Positions 6,419 to 8,027 of a stretch of 8,027 nucleotides of DNA are shown piece by piece. Below the pieces are notes generated by a model, which saw nothing but the letters and a program-made list of their open reading frames with translations, searched no databases and was not told the DNA's origin. This DNA comes from Sneathiella sp. (GTDB lineage Bacteria > Pseudomonadota > Alphaproteobacteria > Sneathiellales > Sneathiellaceae). The DNA is taken from assembly GCA_016765515.1 (NCBI GenBank), contig JAESPT010000024.1:1-8027 (forward strand), given 5' to 3'. The position numbers were made by a program, and so were the translations under genes. Numbering within the stretch: the first letter of the stretch is position 1; each line of letters opens with the position of its first letter.

Positions 6419-6984
6419 AGGCCAGACCAACGGTTAACCAGATTGTTATCGATCTGCATCAGATCAAGAACTCGGCCGACAGAATGATTGACCACATCAT
6501 CCAGGGATTTCGGGTGTGTATAAAACGCTGGAACAGGCGGTGCGATGATGGCCCCCATTTCAGAAAGGTGTAAGAGATTACGAAGGTGGCCCGCATGCAA
6601 TGGCGTTTCTCGAAGCATGAGGACAAGGCGTCGTTTTTCTTTCAAGGCAACATCTGCTGAACGCGTAAGCAAGCTGCTTGTTACGCCTGTGGCTATTTCA
6701 GACATGGACCGGATAGAGCATGGCGCAATAATCATACCAGCGTTTCGGAACGATCCCGAAGCAATCGTTGCCCCGATATCTGCTGCCTTATAATTTTGAC
6801 TCGCTAATGCTTTTACCGAAGATACTGCTAATCCGGTTTCCTGATGCAATGTGATTTCTGCGGCCTTGCTGATAACCAAATGTGTCTCGATTTCCAGCTT
6901 TTGACAAACTTCCAAAAGACGGACGCCATATATAGCGCCAGATGCTCCGGATATGCCGATGATAAGTTTTTGTTTTTCAGACAT
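6403..6984 (-). CDS. ubiX: Flavin prenyltransferase UbiX
   Basis: UbiX joins a dimethylallyl group to FMN, making the prenylated-FMN cofactor used by UbiD-type decarboxylases, including the ubiquinone-pathway enzyme. The 193-residue length is typical. Motifs are the nucleotide-binding GISGASGAIYG (10-20), the active-site region GSFRNAGMIIAPCS (77-90) with SIRSMSEIATG following, and RETPLHAGHLRN (125-136). PAFYTHP (152-158) carries the conserved tyrosine. The ATG has no good Shine-Dalgarno site; the predicted leader is only about 16 bases. A near-consensus sigma70 promoter is covered by an FNR-type box, which suggests repression in low oxygen. No ubiD is in the window. The link to COQ9 5 kb away is by pathway only. 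Confidence 0.96.
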   Translation of the reverse strand: MSEKQKLIIGISGASGAIYGVRLLEVCQKLEIETHLVISKAAEITLHQETGLAVSSVKALASQNYKAADIGATIASGSFRNAGMIIAPCSIRSMSEIATGVTSSLLTRSADVALKEKRRLVLMLRETPLHAGHLRNLLHLSEMGAIIAPPVPAFYTHPKSLDDVVNHSVGRVLDLMQIDNNLVNRWSGLKKDT

Positions 6985-7006
6985 AAATTAGTATATCGCT
7001 AAAAAT

Positions 7007-7035
7007 ATTATAAAAGGGCTATTGATTTATATCAA
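7007..7035 (-). promoter_or_regulatory. Strong sigma70-type promoter of ubiX
   Basis: On the minus strand, TTGATA (7035-7030) and TATAAT (7012-7007) are separated by 17 bases: five of six and six of six matches to consensus. Transcription would start near 7000, 16 bases before the ubiX ATG. The -35 element is wholly inside the FNR-type palindrome at 7022-7035. Confidence 0.7.
7022..7035. promoter_or_regulatory. Perfect FNR/CRP-family binding site
   Basis: TTGATTTATATCAA is a perfect match to the FNR/FixK-type consensus TTGAT-N4-ATCAA. Its centre (7028.5) is about 40 bases upstream of the predicted start of the plus-strand DUF465 transcript, the class II activator position. It overlaps the -35 of the minus-strand ubiX promoter, a repressing position. 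FNR-type regulators are active without oxygen. Which family member binds cannot be told from the site. Confidence 0.7.
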
Positions 7036-7055
7036 TTCAGGTCACAATTTTGTAA

Positions 7056-7061
7056 TATAAT
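7056..7061 (+). promoter_or_regulatory. -10 element of the second DUF465 gene
   Basis: A perfect TATAAT. At 16 to 18 bases upstream there is no recognisable -35 (CAATTC at 17), which is typical of activator-dependent promoters. The FNR box upstream supplies the likely activator site. Predicted start near 7068-7070, with a leader of about 48 bases. Confidence 0.6.
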
Positions 7062-7069
7062 ACTGTTCC

Positions 7070-7087
7070 TGATTGGAAATCCAATCA
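7070..7087. repeat. Perfect palindrome in the leader of the second DUF465 gene
   Basis: TGATTGGA-AA-TCCAATCA has eight-base perfect arms and lies at or just after the predicted transcript start. It could be an operator for a dimeric repressor or a hairpin at the 5' end of the mRNA. A T6 run begins six bases after it, too far for a standard terminator. Confidence 0.55.
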
Positions 7088-7116
7088 CCTGCCTTTTTTA
7101 GTAGAGGAGATAGACG

Positions 7117-7296
7117 ATGAGCACAACTGAGTACGTGGCGCAACTGACAGAGAAACATCACAAGATTGAAGAGAAAATTCATTCCGAAATGTTACACCCC
7201 TCGTCGGATCACGTACACATAACCGAGCTCAAAAGAGAAAAACTCCGATTGAAAGAAAAAATTGAGGAGCTATCTTCAGATTTAACATCAAACTGA
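7117..7296 (+). CDS. YdcH-like DUF465 small protein, second copy
   Basis: A 59-residue highly charged helical protein, a second DUF465/YdcH-type member that differs from the one at 5393-5602. It has LTEKHHKIEEKIHSEM (10-25), a short Pro-containing turn (PSSDHVHI, 28-35), then ELKREKLRLKEKIEEL (37-52): two helices joined by a turn, the family layout. Function is unknown. The ATG has a strong site, GAGGAGA (7104-7110), six bases upstream. The gene has its own promoter with an FNR-type box, a palindrome in the leader and a strong terminator, so it is transcribed alone. It is divergent from ubiX. An oxygen-linked role is suggested only by the control region. Confidence 0.85.
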   Translation: MSTTEYVAQLTEKHHKIEEKIHSEMLHPSSDHVHITELKREKLRLKEKIEELSSDLTSN

Positions 7297-7321
7297 CAGT
7301 CCAAAAATTTATATTATCAGC

Positions 7322-7354
7322 AAATGCGTCAGAGACCGCTCTGGCGCATTTTTT
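7322..7354 (+). terminator. Strong rho-independent terminator after the second DUF465 gene
   Basis: AAATGCGTCAGAG (7322-7334) pairs with CTCTGGCGCATTT (7339-7351), 13 pairs including one G-T, with the 4-base loop ACCG. Six T residues (7349-7354) end the structure. It lies 25 bases after the stop and separates this gene from the next SDR gene. Confidence 0.9.
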
Positions 7355-7434
7355 ATTGCCTTTTTTAGCGAATCCAAAGCAACCTGCAGGAGCTGACAAT
7401 AGATAATTTTGAACATTAGAGAGTGAGGCCTCCC

Positions 7435-8027
7435 GTGAACCTTAATCTGAACGGAAAGACAGCTTTGATTACAGGCGCGTCAAAAGGAATTGGAAGAGGG
7501 ATTGCATTTTTAATGGCCGAGGAAGGATGTCATTTAACTTTAGTCGCGCGATCTCAAGGCGATCTGGAGAAAATGGCCGCTGAGATTACAGAAAAATTTG
7601 AAATCAACGTTACTATTCTGCCTGCGGATCTCAGTAAAAAGGGGGCTGTTGAAATGCTGGTGCGAGAGGCCGGAATTCCAGACATTCTCATCAATAATGC
7701 AGGCGCTATTCCTGCAGGGACTGTACAGGCAATCGATGAGGATCGTTGGCGCGATGCATGGGATTTAAAAGTCTTCGGATATATTAATATGTGCCGCACA
7801 TTTTATGACGGTATGAAAAATCGGGGAAATGGGGTCATCATAAATATAACGGGTTTGGCCGCGGATCGGACCGATGCAGATTACATAGCAGGAACAACCG
7901 GAAATGCAGGGTTGAATGCCTTTTCAAGGGCGCTTGGCAGTAGAAGTCTTAATGATGGTATTCGTGTTCTTGCCGTTAGCCCCGGTGCGGTCGAGACGGA
8001 GCGTTTGTTCGGCCTTATGCAAAGTCG
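7435..8027 (+). CDS. Atypical short-chain dehydrogenase/reductase, 3' end outside window
   Basis: The first 197 residues of an SDR protein. The cofactor site is classical: TGASKGIG (13-20), D65-L66 for the adenine, NNAG (87-90). Arg39 after the second strand suggests NADP(H) preference, an inference. The active site is not classical. The catalytic tyrosine is probably Tyr150 in DYIAGTTGNAG, but the lysine four residues later is Thr154, and the serine position reads NITG (137-140), giving Thr or Gly. An NSYK-type reduction is therefore doubtful. A group of annotated SDR proteins share an AGxxGNA segment here, so this may be a subfamily feature and not damage. The start is GTG at 7435 with GAGG (7424-7428 region) upstream; there is no suitable ATG. 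Substrate unknown. Confidence 0.88.
   Translation, partial: MNLNLNGKTALITGASKGIGRGIAFLMAEEGCHLTLVARSQGDLEKMAAEITEKFEINVTILPADLSKKGAVEMLVREAGIPDILINNAGAIPAGTVQAIDEDRWRDAWDLKVFGYINMCRTFYDGMKNRGNGVIINITGLAADRTDADYIAGTTGNAGLNAFSRALGSRSLNDGIRVLAVSPGAVETERLFGLMQS

Noticed and set aside
7090..7368. TGCCTTTTTTAG repeated at 7090-7101 and 7357-7368 around the DUF465-2 gene
   Set aside because: The 12-base match is mostly a T-run, such as also occurs near 6411; too low in complexity to call a mobile cassette boundary.
1..8027. Search for a defence island, CRISPR array, prophage or integrative element
   Set aside because: No repeat-spacer array, recombinase, toxin-antitoxin pair or tRNA edge is visible; apart from the seam the genes are chromosomal and mostly metabolic.

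Overview
The window joins DNA of two different origins. Positions 1 to about 1567 are AT-rich, roughly a third G+C by eye. They hold the 3' end of an isocitrate lyase gene and a convergent MarR-GNAT gene whose promoter fits the Bacteroidetes TTTG-N19-TAnnTTTG pattern, so this part looks like a Flavobacteriia-type bacterium. From about 1625 to the end the DNA is near half G+C, uses Shine-Dalgarno sites and sigma70-like boxes, and carries genes typical of Alphaproteobacteria: COQ9, purE-purK, YdcH-like DUF465 genes, a TIGR02444 gene and ubiX. The alphaproteobacterial order cannot be fixed from the sequence. The seam, between about 1568 and 1625, cuts into the N-terminal part of COQ9 and shows no integrase, IS end or repeat. 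A chimeric assembly is the simplest reading; recent horizontal transfer is the alternative.

Layout: aceA 3' end (+), hairpin terminator, MarR-GNAT (-) with a premature in-frame TAA, seam, COQ9 without its N-terminus (+), an SDR-fold protein with both diagnostic halohydrin dehalogenase motifs (+), purK and purE (-, one operon, purK overlapping the dehalogenase gene tail to tail), a cytosolic GGDEF diguanylate cyclase (+), DUF465 protein 1 (-), TIGR02444/DUF2390 (+), ubiX (-), DUF465 protein 2 (+), and the 5' part of a second SDR (+) whose YxxxK lysine is replaced.

Functional threads: purE and purK carry out the two-step carboxylation of AIR in purine synthesis. COQ9 and ubiX both serve ubiquinone synthesis, through lipid presentation and prenylated-FMN supply. 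The ubiX/DUF465-2 intergenic region is the best regulatory site. A perfect FNR/CRP-type box (TTGAT-N4-ATCAA) sits near -40 of a perfect -10 for the DUF465 gene and covers the -35 of a strong ubiX promoter. This predicts an oxygen-responsive divergent switch.

The items most worth following are the seam, the halohydrin dehalogenase candidate, the FNR switch, the lysine-lacking SDR and the nonsense codon in the GNAT domain. I see no CRISPR array, tRNA, rRNA, IS element or phage gene, and no gene-free stretch longer than about 210 bases.
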